Positions 1 through 11,697 of a stretch of 64,000 nucleotides of DNA are shown here, in pieces; the stretch's first letter is position 1, and every line of letters starts with the position of its first letter. The notes beneath the pieces were generated by a model. That model saw only the letters and a program-made list of their open reading frames with translations, did not search any database and was not told the DNA's origin. The translations under genes and the position numbers were made by a program. This DNA is from Chloranthus sessilifolius (Eukaryota > Streptophyta > Magnoliopsida > Chloranthales > Chloranthaceae), in assembly GCA_021018995.1 (NCBI GenBank), contig CM037597.1, positions 6,647,299-6,711,298 on the forward strand, read 5' to 3'.

Positions 1-581
1 TTTTCTTCCATTTGATGGTTGCTCTTGTTGGTCATTCATTGTTCTTATAAAGTTGCATATGTACTATTTGTGGGAATGCTTAAGATAAATAGGCTTTTTT
101 TTTTGTGTGTGTGTGTGTGTTCGTGCATATATATGTTTGAATGCAAATATGGAATTGTGGGTGTCAGATGTTTTACAATATACTCAAGATAGTTTCTACA
201 TGGAGAAGAATCTTTTCCCATTTTATAGATTGCTCACTACTTTGTTCTTAGATCATTTGGCCTAATATTATTCATTATTTAAAACATTAATGATTGGGAT
301 CCAAGTCACCATTTTGTGTTCTTTGTGAAAGTATCTCAAGTGTGTGGCATGATTTGACACCATTAGGGCAAGATTTCTTTTGTAAAGAATTGGAATTAAG
401 CGATATCCATCATCTAACTCAGGAATCAAATGTCATCCAAAACTAATTGTATGTTAGATTTACATGACAGCCACCAATTTTAGATGGTCTATAATGGATT
501 TAAATTAATTTTTAAGCCGATATTTTACACCTAGATCAGTAAATCATCGCGCACTAATCAAATAGTAGGCACATTTTTCCA
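1..581. other. Non-coding flank left of the hAT element
   Basis: AT-rich sequence with a short TG microsatellite near 105-121 and no reading frame with recognisable protein similarity. I see no promoter, RNA gene or repeat boundary until the target-site duplication at 582. Confidence 0.6.
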
Positions 582-978
582 GGTGACACTAGGGCTGCAA
601 CCGAGCTAGGCCGAGCCTGAGCTCGGGTCAACTCTTGCTCGGCTCTATCTTATACGAACCGAGCTGGAGGTCAGCTCTAGGCTCTTCGAGCTCGAAAATT
701 TCAAGCTCTAACTCAGCTCTCCGAGCTCGGGCCGAACTTCGAGCCAAGTAAGTTCTATTATAAAAAACTTCCTCCTAGTACTGTTTAAAACTTCTACTCA
801 ATTAAATACCCATTCTATGAGAGAGAGAGAAGGTGAGAGAGTTGGCGTAGCATGTATGCGTAAGATTGTGACTTTATGAGAGAGAAGGTGAGAGAGCTTC
901 AGCAACAAGAGAGAAGTAGGACTTGAGTACTTGAGTTGCAGGAGGCAGCTGTAGGTAGGAGTAACAGTGGGTACTATA

Positions 979-980
<2 letters not shown>

Positions 981-1042
<62 letters not shown>
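981..1042. repeat. AT dinucleotide microsatellite
   Basis: An uninterrupted run of about 30 TA/AT units inside the hAT element, ending about 8 bp before the LTR of element A. Confidence 0.9.
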
Positions 1043-1047
<5 letters not shown>

Positions 1048-1050
1048 AAA

Positions 1051-3281
1051 TGTGATAGCCCGGATTTCGACAGCTCGAAACTCGTGCCATCAGCACGATC
1101 ATTTTGACCGTGCCCCTTGACTATGCACGAAACATTGGTACATCAAGCAACAAAATGAATTGGAAACAATAATATAGATTGCGGAAGTAAATCACTATTT
1201 AAATATAGTTCAAAAGACAGTTCTACCTTCATGCCCCTGCATGAATGGAGAACCGATTCGAACCATCGATGATAGCTGATCATCACGGATGGTTCGCCCA
1301 AAAGAATATCCCAATTTAAATACATCGTTTATATACAATTAAGGCTTGACATACCAAGCCGTACCAATAAGCTCTCAAAATGCATAGCAGAGTCCTCTGG
1401 AGGTGGCTCTAACTCGTCTGCGGGTGAATGATCCGAGTCACCTGGATCAACGTCCCCCGAAGTCTCCGCTGCTGCTAGTAATGGACCTGCGACGTATAGT
1501 TTAAAGGGGTGAGCTACATCCTAGCTCAATAGGAAACAAACACAGTGAACATATAAGTTAAACCTCACATATATTCCATGATATTCTAAGCATGATGAGC
1601 CTATGCAGTTACTAAGAAAATACAGTTGAAAAGATAGCAATTTGTAATCACATTTTTACTGGTAGTTTACACATATCTTTTAATTAATCATGAATGACAC
1701 TGAATAGGCCTAAAGCAAAACTTAACCTTTCAACTTAAATAATCCCCGAGCAATATAGCATTGAGCCCCGATGAGATATCCTTCATCGTTGTCTAAATAG
1801 ACAGTTTTTAAACGTATTCCTTGGGAATACAATAGTACCCAAGCCCCTTTTCCCTGAGAATTGGTGGCGGAATTTCAGTCTTATCTCAACATCCCTGGGA
1901 TGTGCTTACTGTGTACGGATAAACCTCCGTACTGGCTTATGGTTTCGCCGCCGTATCGGTCACCGATATCCTGTCGTGTCAGTCGTGGGTATCCCGCCAC
2001 GTCGATGGAGTATCCTATCAAACCTCAAATAATAAAAATATCAGGTGCTTTACATATAGTTGTTCACCGTGTAAGTGTGCTATCTTATATCAGTTAGGCC
2101 CTATCAGACATTATTCAATCCTAGATACATCCCTCGGATGTATCTATTTACTTGCATCACGCCTGGTGCCTTTATTACTTCCTCATCCCCTGGGGATGGC
2201 TCATTATTAATTACGCTTTTGATGTCACACACACACGCTTTTCCACAAAGCTTTTCATAAAAGAAACAGTTTTCAATTTAAATCCATATCACTACATACA
2301 TGTTCTTGAAATTAAAATACATGTTCAGGGTGTTCCCTACCTCAAGTCTCTGATAATTCATGCATCAAGGTCCCACGTGGCTCCTTGTGCCCATGATCAC
2401 ACGCACCACCTATGGTACAATATAACACATGTAATACATCACTAAAGATACACATAAGAAGGTCCAAGACCCTCTGAGAATCTCAAAGTCAAACTAGAAG
2501 TCAATAAAAATTGACTCAGTCGATTAATCGAACTCCAAAGTCGATTAATCAAACCTGATTCGATTAATCGATTCCCAAAATCGATTAATCGAGATCCAAA
2601 ATTGATTAATCGATTCCCAAAATCGATTAATCGAGATCCACAATCGATTAATCGATCCCAAATCGATTAATCAAAATTTTCTACTCATTCTCATCGATAC
2701 TCAATTCGAGTAATCGAATTCTCAAAATCGATTAATCGATCCCAAATCGATTAATCGAAATCTGAAATCGATTAATCGAAATCTCAACTCGATTAGTTGA
2801 TTTCCCCAAACCACTTTCCTCCAGCCACTGGAGGTTCCCAGTCGATTAATCGACACCTTAATCGATTAATCGAAATCCAAAATCGATTAATCGAAACTCA
2901 GTTCGATTAATCAATTTCGGGTCCTTTGACTTTTCAACTTCTTGGCCAAAATCGATTAATCGAAACCCAATTTTGATTAATTGATTTGGCCAGATTCAGC
3001 CCCTTTTCGGGCTGTTCTTCCAAATCTTTCTCAAACTATTTTCTTTCTTTTCTATGCCTTTAAGCTATGATTTTCATCATTCATGACTACAATTAAACTC
3101 CTATAATCTATGCTTTTAATTCACAAGAAATTTACCTCAATCCTGTCTTAATTTGATTGGATCTAGGGGTTGGAATGGCTAGGGTTCCAGCTTTGTTCCA
3201 ACGGCTCCTTCGCGTTGAATCCGGCTTTAAGTACTCGAATCCCTTCTTCCTTAGCTTGCATTCACTCCTTGCATTAACTAG

Positions 3282-3317
<36 letters not shown>

Positions 3318-3581
3318 TTATTCTCCTTTACCAATCAACAAATCTCATTTAGGGTTCTTTAACCCTTTTATACCCATCTTCCATGTGTTGAGCACATACA
3401 CCCAAAATAGGTGTATGTGGTTCCATATTTCACCTCACACCCTACACACTTGTATCCTTTTCACATCACAGCCGTTCATCACCTCTCGAGTCAATTAGCA
3501 GACTCCCATTTGGTCAAACCTATGACCAATTGGGCACGGATCTCGAGGTCACAGGTTAACGCAAATTTTTGGGATATTACA
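1051..3581 (-). repeat. 3' LTR of element A
   Basis: Starts TGTGATAGCC and ends GATATTACA on the plus strand; it matches 11248-13783 throughout with scattered substitutions and small indels. In sense orientation it holds a CT-rich tract (3282-3313 region), a donor-like AG|GT at 3136/3135, the TCGATTAATCGA array (2519-2986), the hairpin TGAGCT/AGCTCA (1510-1528), an acceptor-like AG|GT at 1487/1486 and a conserved acidic mini-frame. Plus-strand frames here are antisense and broken relative to the other LTR, so I do not call them genes. Confidence 0.92.
2519..2986 (-). repeat. Palindrome array TCGATTAATCGA, 3' LTR of A
   Basis: About 16-19 exact or near copies of the palindrome TCGATTAATCGA. 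In the best-ordered part, 21-bp units with tails ATTCCCAA and AGATCCAA alternate, giving a 42-bp higher-order period. The array is at the same place in the other LTR (12716-13181), and the same motif occurs in the internal region (5618-6116). Confidence 0.95.
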
Positions 3582-3594
3582 TCCTCCCCACCTT
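3582..3594 (-). promoter_or_regulatory. Polypurine tract of element A
   Basis: The minus strand reads AAGGTGGGGAGGA immediately before the LTR start TGTAATATCC. This is the expected plus-strand DNA primer site for reverse transcription in a minus-oriented element. Confidence 0.8.
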
Positions 3595-3866
3595 GAGAAT
3601 TTTCATCCTAAAAAATAACCCAAGGGAGTCTCTTCTGGGTAACCCCCCCCCACACACACACACTCGATGAGGTGGCCCAGTAAGATAACACATGCACATT
3701 CCTAACTACCAACATGACACACTACACAAAAATTGAATGCAATTGGAAAGAGATTTATAAAATGTTTTTCTATGCATTAACACCAGAATTTTTCAATTGT
3801 TCATACATATAAACTTTCAAAACATCAATACAAAAACACAAAGCAAAAAAAATGGCGGACTGTAGG

Positions 3867-5379
3867 TCAAGCAGTCCCCTCTCCAAGCTGGTCAGGTGCG
3901 GGCTGGTCCGAAAATGGCGGGGCTATGGAGGCTGGCTGGGATGCTGGAGCTGGCTGGCTGGTCGGTGGTAGTGGCGGCATGTCTCTGGCCATGGGGTGCG
4001 GTCAAGTGCTAGCCTCTGGCACGTGGGCGAAAGTCAGATCAGATGGAACGCGAGCATGGCTCGTCACGCCTCCTCGCCTAATCGTAGTCCTGGGGGTAGA
4101 TGTGCCTCATGGTGTGGTACATGAGGAAATCCATCCGGCAGTTCATCCTCGCGTTGTTGGCCTCCAGGCGGGCCAACACATCCTCTATCGTAGGGCCGGA
4201 AAGAGATGCTTGGCAGCGACGAGATGAAGTCGGCGTCGCTGCGGCTGGTCGGGAGGGTGGTGTAGCTGATGCAGTGGGTGGTGGTACAATAGGCTATGGG
4301 GCAGGTGGTGGGATAGCTGGTGGAGCCTCCCCCACGGGTGGTGCTCCCTTAATGGGTAGGTCCGGCTGTGGTGGTGGGGGTGGTGGTGGTGCTACTGCCG
4401 TCGGTGCTGGCAGGGTCTTCTTCAACAAATTATAACTACGGCTCCATGAAGAAATGGAGAATTTCTTGACATGGTCCATAGCCTTTAGCTCGTGGGGCGA
4501 GAAGGCGTATTCTGGAGCAACACTCCAGCATGCTCGAAATGAGGCGAGCATACGACATCTTGTCCTTCGGTTTCAATGGGCCTTTCATCATCTTGCCCCT
4601 TATGTACGTCATCCCCTCGATGACGATCTTGGTCGAATCGAACCAACGGCCGCAGTAAGCTGCGTAGAGGGCCTGTTGGACCAATTCGACCCGCTCGGTG
4701 TCGTGCCTCATCGGGTAAAGGTTACATTTAATAATGGAGTCGAGCATCCACATATAGGGAGGTAGGTCTACCCTCCGAATTGAGGTGCCCGAACCCCGTT
4801 TCCCCTTGGTCATGTCCCTAATGATATCCTCGACATCTACCTCCTCTGGGAACGGTGGGAATAGGGTGGTCTCAGGGACAAAGTCGAGATAACACTCGAG
4901 CGACTCGTGCACATGGCGATGAGTGAAAGTGTAGGGTCGACCATCGATTTTGGTCGTGACTGTGTCATCGACCAAACCCTTCTCTAGGTTCTGGTAGAAG
5001 AGGCGTACAAGCCGCGGGTAATAGGACCCGTGCAATGGTCTCAACAAGTTGTCGAGACCCGCCTTCTTAATGTACTCGAGGGCCCACTGGTCTCGTCCTC
5101 GACAGTCGGGTCGATGAAGAGTACATCATCAATGATGTGCTCATAAGCAAAATCCTTTGCCACCCACCACTCGTTGGGTTGTTGCAAGTTCGCGAGTAGT
5201 GGTGGCGTAGGTGATGTCCCGCACGAAGATGCGCTAGTCAAACCGGATGTGGTGTCCGATGTCGACGGCGATGGGGTTCTCACCGGTGATGGGGTAGGTG
5301 GTGGCGGTGCGACGTTCTTACGTCGGACCGGTAGCTTCGAAGCCGCCTTCTTAGTGGTGAGACGGGTTCGAGGCGGCAT
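3867..5379 (-). pseudogene. Extra 3' ORF of element A, plant transposon-protein-like
   Basis: A second protein frame lies downstream of pol on the same strand, starting at ATG 5379. The N-terminus is basic (MPPRTRLTTKKAASK), then comes a Pro/Ser/Thr-rich linker. The core (about 4436-5047) has motifs YYPRLVRLFYQNL and LPPYMWMLDSIIKCNLYP and a segment like ALYAAYCGRWFDSTKIV. That order resembles the family Pfam calls putative plant transposon protein (PF20167, from memory), often found next to plant Gypsy pol genes. The C-terminal part is proline-rich, then has a likely coiled-coil segment TIEDVLARLEANNARM (about 4100-4190). Frameshifts lie near 5090 and 4450; an open Pro/Ala/Gln-rich frame continues to a stop at 3867-3869. 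Its leader contains AAACCCTAG motifs and follows the palindrome array. Function unknown. Confidence 0.65.
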
Positions 5380-5617
5380 TTCGAATCAAAATGCCAAAAA
5401 TCTAGGGTTTTTGTAGGTTTAAATTGAAAAGGAAGTAGAAATCTAGGGTTTACCTTAGATTTCGACGCAAAAGCAAGCGATCTTGGTGCAAAATTGACGA
5501 AGAATGCCCAAAAACCCTAGGTCGGTTGAACGGTTGGAGAAGAAGAGAATGGCGCCCAATGCTTAGAAATTTCAAATGAGCACCAAAATCCCAACTCCCA
5601 TATATATATAAGCCCGA

Positions 5618-6116
5618 TTCGATTAATCGATTTCCCAAAATCGATTAATTGAACTAAAAAATTTTGCCTGGCGCGTGAAATCGATTAATCGAATTCCAAA
5701 ATCGATTAATCGAACGCCAAAATCGATTAATCGACATCTAGTTCGATCAATCGAATTCGTGGTCATCTTAAATTTTCAAAATTTTAGGTCACTGGCGCTT
5801 GCCAGTCGATTAATTGATTAGTCAAATCGATTAATGGATTTATAGAATAGATTAATCGAACTATACCTCGATTAATCGAAAATTTAAAAATCTTCTGACA
5901 CCAATTTTTTCCTCCTCACTATGTCTTCTCAGTCGATTAATCGAATTTCACTTATCGATTAATCGATTAATCGAATTCCCTCGATTAATCGAAATCTGCT
6001 GATTTTATTATTTGTCTAAGTTCCTCCTCACTGGCCAATGCCAGTCGAATAGTCGACTAAAACTCGATTAATCGAATTTTCAAATCGATTAATCGATTTG
6101 AAAATCGATTAATCGG
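5618..6116 (-). repeat. Internal TCGATTAATCGA array of element A
   Basis: About 18 exact or slightly changed copies of the LTR palindrome, including one overlapping tandem form near 5955-5975. The array lies between the end of pol (6286) and the start of the 3' ORF (5379). Spacers are more varied than in the LTR array. Confidence 0.93.
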
Positions 6117-6285
6117 TTTTGACCTGACTTCTTGAATTTTGTTGTTTCTTTTGTTCTTTTATTGCTATGGTAATATTTAACCAAAAATTTTGATTTTTGA
6201 TTATATAAATTGATCAACTGGTCATGATTGGATTACATGAGCAGTGTGAATCCGCAAACATGCTTGCGGTGTTACAATTTAGTAC

Positions 6286-9200
6286 TCAACTCGTTGCAAA
6301 CAGGTCCGGGTACTGTTCTTTTACATCGGCCTCTCGTTCCCATGTAGCCTCTTCGGTCGGATGATTCTTCCATCGAACAAGCACTAAGGGAATCATTTTG
6401 GTTCGCAACACTTGTTCCTTTCGATCCAAAATCTCCGCCGGCTCTTCTATCATGCTCATGTCCTCATACATCTCCAAGGGTTGACCTCCCAAAATGTGAG
6501 AAGGATCATTCACGTACTTCCTGAGCATTGATACGTGGAAAACATTGTGTACCCGATCAAATAACAGTGGTAATCCAATGCGGTAGGCAACTTTGCCTAC
6601 ATGACCCAAAATCTCAAATGGTCCAAGATAGCGGGGACTTAACTTCCCTCTCTTGCCAAATCTCATCACACCTTTCATAGGCGACACTTTCACAAACACG
6701 TGTTCACCCACTTTATAGTCCACACTAGTCCGTTTGATATCTGAGTAGCTTTTCTGTCTGCTCTGCGCTGACTTTAGCCTTTCTCTGACCATACGTATGA
6801 TGATGGCATTATCTTCAAGTAGTTCTGGTCCCAAAATAAACTTCTCACCTGTTTCTTCCCAATTGATGGGCGATCTACATCGTCGTCCATACAGAGCTTC
6901 ATACGGTGCCATGCCAATGCTCGTTTGGAAACTGTTGTTGTATGCGAATTCGATCAATGGTAGATGCTGATCCCATGATCCTTGCATTTCAAGCATACAC
7001 ACTCTGAACATGTCTTCTATCACTTGGTTCGCTTGCTCTGTTTGCCCGTCAGTTTGAGGATGGAAAGCTAAGCTAAAGTCTAGTCGCATTCCCATTCCTT
7101 CTTGAAATTTCCTCCAAAATTTTGATGTGTATAATGGATCCCGATCAGAAACGATACTGCTTGAGATTCCATGTAGACGAACAATCTCCTTCATATATAA
7201 CTCTGCTAGTCTTCCCGCCGTATACATCGTGTTGTAAGGCAAGAAGTGAGCTGATTTTGTCAAACGATCGACTACTATCCAGATGGCATTGTACCTCTTT
7301 GCAGTCCGTGGTAGCCCAACGATGAAATCCATAGAGATCGATTCCCACTTCCATTCTGGTACAGTTAGAGGCTGCAATAGACCTGTGGGATGTCTGTGGT
7401 CGATCTTCACTTGCTGACGTCAAACACCGTGACACGCACTCTGCCACATCTTGCTTCAAGCCTCTCCACCAGTAATTCTTTTTCAAATCTTGATACATCT
7501 TTGTGCTTCTAGGGTGGATAGCATAATTTGACTTGTGCGATTCATCAAGAATCATCTTCCTTAGATCGGCATTGTCCGGAATGCAGAGACGGCCTTTGAA
7601 CGATAAGGAACCATCTTCCTTCACTGAGAATTCTGGCCTGATGCCTTCAATCACATCTTGACGAATCTTAGTGAGTGCCGAGTCTTTCATCTGTAGCTCG
7701 TGGATATGCTCAAATATCACTGGTCTCACTGATATGTTCGCCAAAAAGGCTCCTGAAGCTTGTGACTCGATGTTAGTATCATATAGTGCCAGATCTTCAA
7801 ACAATTTTCACCTGTGCATACCCAAAATCAAACTAGCTAGCTGAGCTGAACTCTTCTGACTCAAGGCGTCGGCCACTACGTTAGCCTTGCCTGGATGGTA
7901 CTGTATAGAACAGTCATAGTCTTTGAGGAACTCCATCCATCTGCGCTGCCTCATATTTAGCTCTTTCTGTGTGAACAGGTATCTGAGGCTCTTATGGCCG
8001 GTGAAAATTTCAAATGTCTCACCGTACAAGTAATGTCTCTAAATCTTCAATGCAAATATTACTACTGCTAGCTCCAAGTCGTGTGTCGGGTAGTTCTTTT
8101 CATGCTCTTTCAACTGTCTTGACCCGTAAGCTATCACTTGCTTGTGTTGGTTTAGCACACAACCCAAACCATTAAACGATGCATCACTGTAGACTGCAAA
8201 CCCTCCACCGCCTGAAGGAATCGCTAGTACTGGAGCTGAAGTGAGTCTCCTCTTGAGTTCTTGAAAACACTTCTCGCATGCGTCACTCCATTCGAATCTT
8301 GAGTCCTTTTGTGTCAGCTTCGTGAGTGGTCCCGATATCTTTGAAAATCCCTCAACGAAACGTCGATAGTAGCCTACTAACCTAAGAAAACTTCAGACAT
8401 CGGTCACTGTCTTTGGTTGCTCCCAGTTAACCACTGCTTCAATCTTAGTCGGGTTTACTGTGACACCATGTTTTGAGACGACATGTCCCAAACAGCTAAC
8501 TTCTTCTAACCAAAACTGACATTTGCTGAGTTTGGCGTATAATTAGTGTTCACGTAGCGTCTGTAGAGTGATCCTCAAATGTTCCTCGTGCTCCGTCTTT
8601 AATTTGGAATATATCAAAATATCATCAACGAACACGACGACGTAGGAGTCCAGGTGTGGTTTAAACACCTGATTCATCAGATCCATAAATGACGCCGGTG
8701 TGTTCATTAACCTAAACGGCATCACCAAGAACTCGTAATGTCCATACCGTGTCCTGAAAGCTGTCTTCTGAATGTCTTCTGCCTTGACTCTCAACTGATG
8801 GTATCCAGATCTCAGGTCGATCTTGGAAAAGTACCTTGCTCCTTGCAGTTGATCAAATAAGTCGTCGATCCTAGGCAAAGGGTATCGATTCTTGACAGTG
8901 AGTTTGTTCAGTTGTCAATTGACCCATCCTTCTTCTTGACAAATAAGACTGGTGCTCCCCATGGAGACACGCTTGGTCTGACAAACGCTTTGTCCATGAG
9001 CTCTTGTAACTGCTCTTTTAGCTCCTTCAACTCAGCAGGAGCCATTCTATATGGTGCTTTCAAAACAGGCTCCGTTCCCTGTGCTAAGTCGATGGCGAAT
9101 TCTACTTCTCTCTCTGGAGGAAGTCCAGGTAACTCCTCCGGAAATACATCGGTGAACTCTCGCACAACTTCTATTTCAGAGATCACGTTCTTCCCTTCCT

Positions 9201-9668
9201 TATCTTCCTTCAAGAAGGCCAAGTATCCGCTGATCAAGCGTTCGACTTTAACTGCAGAGATGAGTGGCATGTGCGTCGACCTTTCTCCTCGAAATCGAAA
9301 CGATCGTCTCGTGTTAGGTCTGAAGATGACGACCTTGTTCTTGCAATCTATGGTCGCACAATGAGTCGACAGCCAATCCATGCCAAGGATCACATCGAAT
9401 CCTTGCAAGTCTAACAAAATTAGGTTCGCCGATAACTCAAAGACATCTCCATCCATGATCCTCACGATCACTGACTTGCAAACCTTCTCAGTATCAATCG
9501 CATTCCCCATCGAAATAGTCACGATTAATACAAAGTCTAACTCTCCTGGTTTGGCTTTCATCTTCTTTGTGAAGCGAGGTGTAATAAATGAGTGGGTAGA
9601 CCCCGAGTCTATCAACACTCGTGCTTCATATGTCACATAGCTTCCCTTCTCATATATTTGTAACGTAC
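6286..9668 (-). pseudogene. pol: Element A pro-pol (PR-RT-RH-INT-chromodomain)
   Basis: The polyprotein copies element RNA into DNA and inserts it. Protease has LIDSGSTHSFI (about 9600). RT begins near 9130 and keeps [12 protein letters not shown] and [11 protein letters not shown] (8640-8850), but about a dozen bases are missing near 8908 where the IDYR segment should be, and a stop lies at 8543. RNase H has DASFNG and IFTGHKSL (7808-8230); the usual Asp of FTDHK is Gly. Integrase has an N-terminal H-H, a frameshift near 7418 within the zinc-finger Cys region, then MDFIVGLP, VSDRDP and TDGQTE, so the DDE triad is present. A chromodomain-like end (LVLVRWKNHPTEEATWERE) ends in a stop just below 6286. 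Confidence 0.9.
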
Positions 9669-9680
9669 CTAGTCATACAT

Positions 9681-9711
<31 letters not shown>

Positions 9712-9847
9712 ATGTACACTATCATAAATAATAATAAATAAATTTTTTTTTTATTGTATAAGCGTTCTTTTCTATTTTCTATATGGATACACCTTCTCTA
9801 TCTAAAATTTTAAGGAACTAAAATTCTATATTTAAAAGAAATCTCAC
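9669..9847 (-). other. Candidate gag-pro intron of element A (179 bp)
   Basis: On the minus strand CCAAG|GTGAG is the donor and GACTAG|GTACG the acceptor. Joining them keeps one frame through NDVIQG into protease; without splicing the frame closes. Introns sit at the same codon in B, H and I. The interior is AT-rich, with a CA/TA microsatellite at 9679-9710. Confidence 0.75.
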
Positions 9848-11156
9848 CTTGGATCACGTCATTTGTATTTCGAGCCTCTTGCGCTGTGACAGCTAGGCTC
9901 TACCTTGGACGATCGGCTTTCGTGATTGAATAGGTCGTGGCACTGAAACTGAAGCTGTCTTCCGTTTATCAACCTCAGGGCAATCCTTGATTAGGTGGCC
10001 CGCCTTGCCACATCGGAAACAACCCCGAGTTCCCATTTTGCAGTCCACAGTCCTATGAGGCTTGCCACACTTGGCACAAGTCTCCCTAGGTGCGGAAGAA
10101 ACTGTATGAGAAGAACCCTGTGTGACGGTAGCGCCAGTTGTCATGGCAGGGCTCTCATAGTGTAAAGGTCTCCCCGACGCAAGTAATGGAAATCTCTGCT
10201 GCGCCGGTCTTTCGAAACCCCCTTGGAACTACGGTCTCTGATTTTGGGCCACGAATCTCGGATTTTTGTTCACCGGTTCGTAGTTCTCCATTCTTCCTTG
10301 ATCTATGTTTCCCCTCTGCTGCTCTCTCTGTCTATATCTATTATTATTCTCTTCTTCAACAATAAGTGCTTTACTCATGACCTCTTCATAGGTCCTCAAC
10401 TGGAATGGTGCTACTCCTCCCCTAACCTCAGGCTTCAAGCCTTGCTGAAACCTCTTTGCCTTCATCACGTCGGTGGCGACATAATCAGGAGCAAAACGGG
10501 CAAGTCGTAGAAACTCCACTCCGTACTCTCTCACGCTCATCCTCCCTTGCACTAGTTGTAGAAATTGAATCTCCATTTGATTTCTTACTACCTCTGAAAA
10601 ATATTGTTTGTTGAACTCCTTAACAAACTCCTCCCATGTCTAGGGCAACTCTGGGGTCTCCTGAGCCTTAGTCCGTATCACAGACTTCCACCAAGGCCCA
10701 GCCTCCCCGTTTAGCATGTAGGCTGCCCATCGAACACTCTCATCCTCCGTGCATGTCAGCACGCTGAATACTTTCTCCATTTCCATCAGCCAATTCTCAG
10801 CTGCCATTGTGTCTGCCTGCCCAGAGAAAGTAGGAGGTCTCATCCTCCTAAACTCAGTAAATGATGAAGTTACTGGTAGTGCAGGTCCTACTGGTGGTGT
10901 AGGTGGCTGTTGTTCTCTAGCGGTGTGCGCTGCAAAGGATGCGGCCTGCTGTGCCATGGCAACTGCCATGGTCTCCATGGTGTGCATCATCCTCTGGCGC
11001 TCCTCTCTGTCTTCCACTGCCACTACCCTCTGGGGCTTCTGTCTCCCCCATGGACACTCTGTTTGCAGGAGAGATGTACCCATCTCCACTACGCAAACTC
11101 CTATACTGGCTGCCCCTCGGTCGGCCTCTCCCTCTAGAAGACATTGACGGCTGCAT
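9848..11156 (-). pseudogene. gag: Element A gag with two CCHC knuckles
   Basis: The structural protein that packages element RNA. It starts at ATG 11156, with an Arg/Gly-rich N-terminus (SRGRGRPRGS). The capsid-like region keeps RWAAYMLNGEAGPWWKS (about 10680) and GRMSVREYGVEFLRLARFAP (about 10500-10560). The nucleocapsid has CAKCGKPHRTVDC and CFRCGKAGHLIKDC (about 9960-10085). Frameshifts near 11000 and a stop near 10640 break the frame, and a further shift follows VQGRA just before the intron donor. It matches the gags of B, H and I block for block. Confidence 0.88.
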
Positions 11157-11234
11157 TTGAAACTAAAGTTTCGTTAGCAGAGGTCCCTATACTCTGACAA
11201 AAATAATGATTGTCAAAATTTCTAAAAGAAATCA

Positions 11235-11245
11235 CTCTTATACCA
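11235..11245 (-). promoter_or_regulatory. Primer binding site of element A
   Basis: Reading into the element, TGGTATAAGAG lies 2 bp inside the 5' LTR. It matches the complement of the 3' end of plant initiator tRNA-Met (TGGTATCAGAG) with one change. Confidence 0.8.
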
Positions 11246-11593
11246 ACTGTGACAGCCCGGATTTCGGCACCCCGAAACTCGTGCCATAAGTACGATCATC
11301 TTGACAGTGCCCCTTGACTATGCACGGAACATTGGTACATCAAGCAACAAAATGAATTGGAAACAATAATATAGATTGCGAAAGTAAATCACTATTTAAA
11401 TGCAATTCAAAAGACAGTTCTACCTTCATGCCCTTGCATGAATGGAGAACCAATCCGAACCATCGATGATAGCTGATCATCATGAATGGTTCGCCCAAAA
11501 GAATATCCCAATTCAAATACATCGTTTATACACAATTAAGGCTTGACATACCAAGCTGTACCAATAAGCTCTAAAAATACACAGCAGAGTCCT

Positions 11594-11697
11594 CTAGAAG
11601 AAGTCCTCTGGAGGTGGCTCTAACTCATCTGCGGGTGCGTGATCCGAGTCACATGGATCAACGTCCCTTGAAGTCTCCGCTGCTGCTAGTAATGGAC
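11594..11697 (-). other. Acidic LTR mini-frame, A 5' LTR
   Basis: Directly after the acceptor-like CACAG|GT, the frame reads through DSDHAPADELEPPPEDFF to a TAG stop. The core and the end align with DSDYIPEEELE...EEFFP in LTR D. It has no start codon of its own in this stretch. Confidence 0.5.

Noticed and set aside
3157..3498. Plus-strand frame with poly-Ser/Leu
   Set aside because: The CT microsatellite of the LTR read as codons; antisense to the element.
4100..4435. Gly-rich plus-strand frame
   Set aside because: Antisense of the proline-rich tail of the extra ORF of element A.
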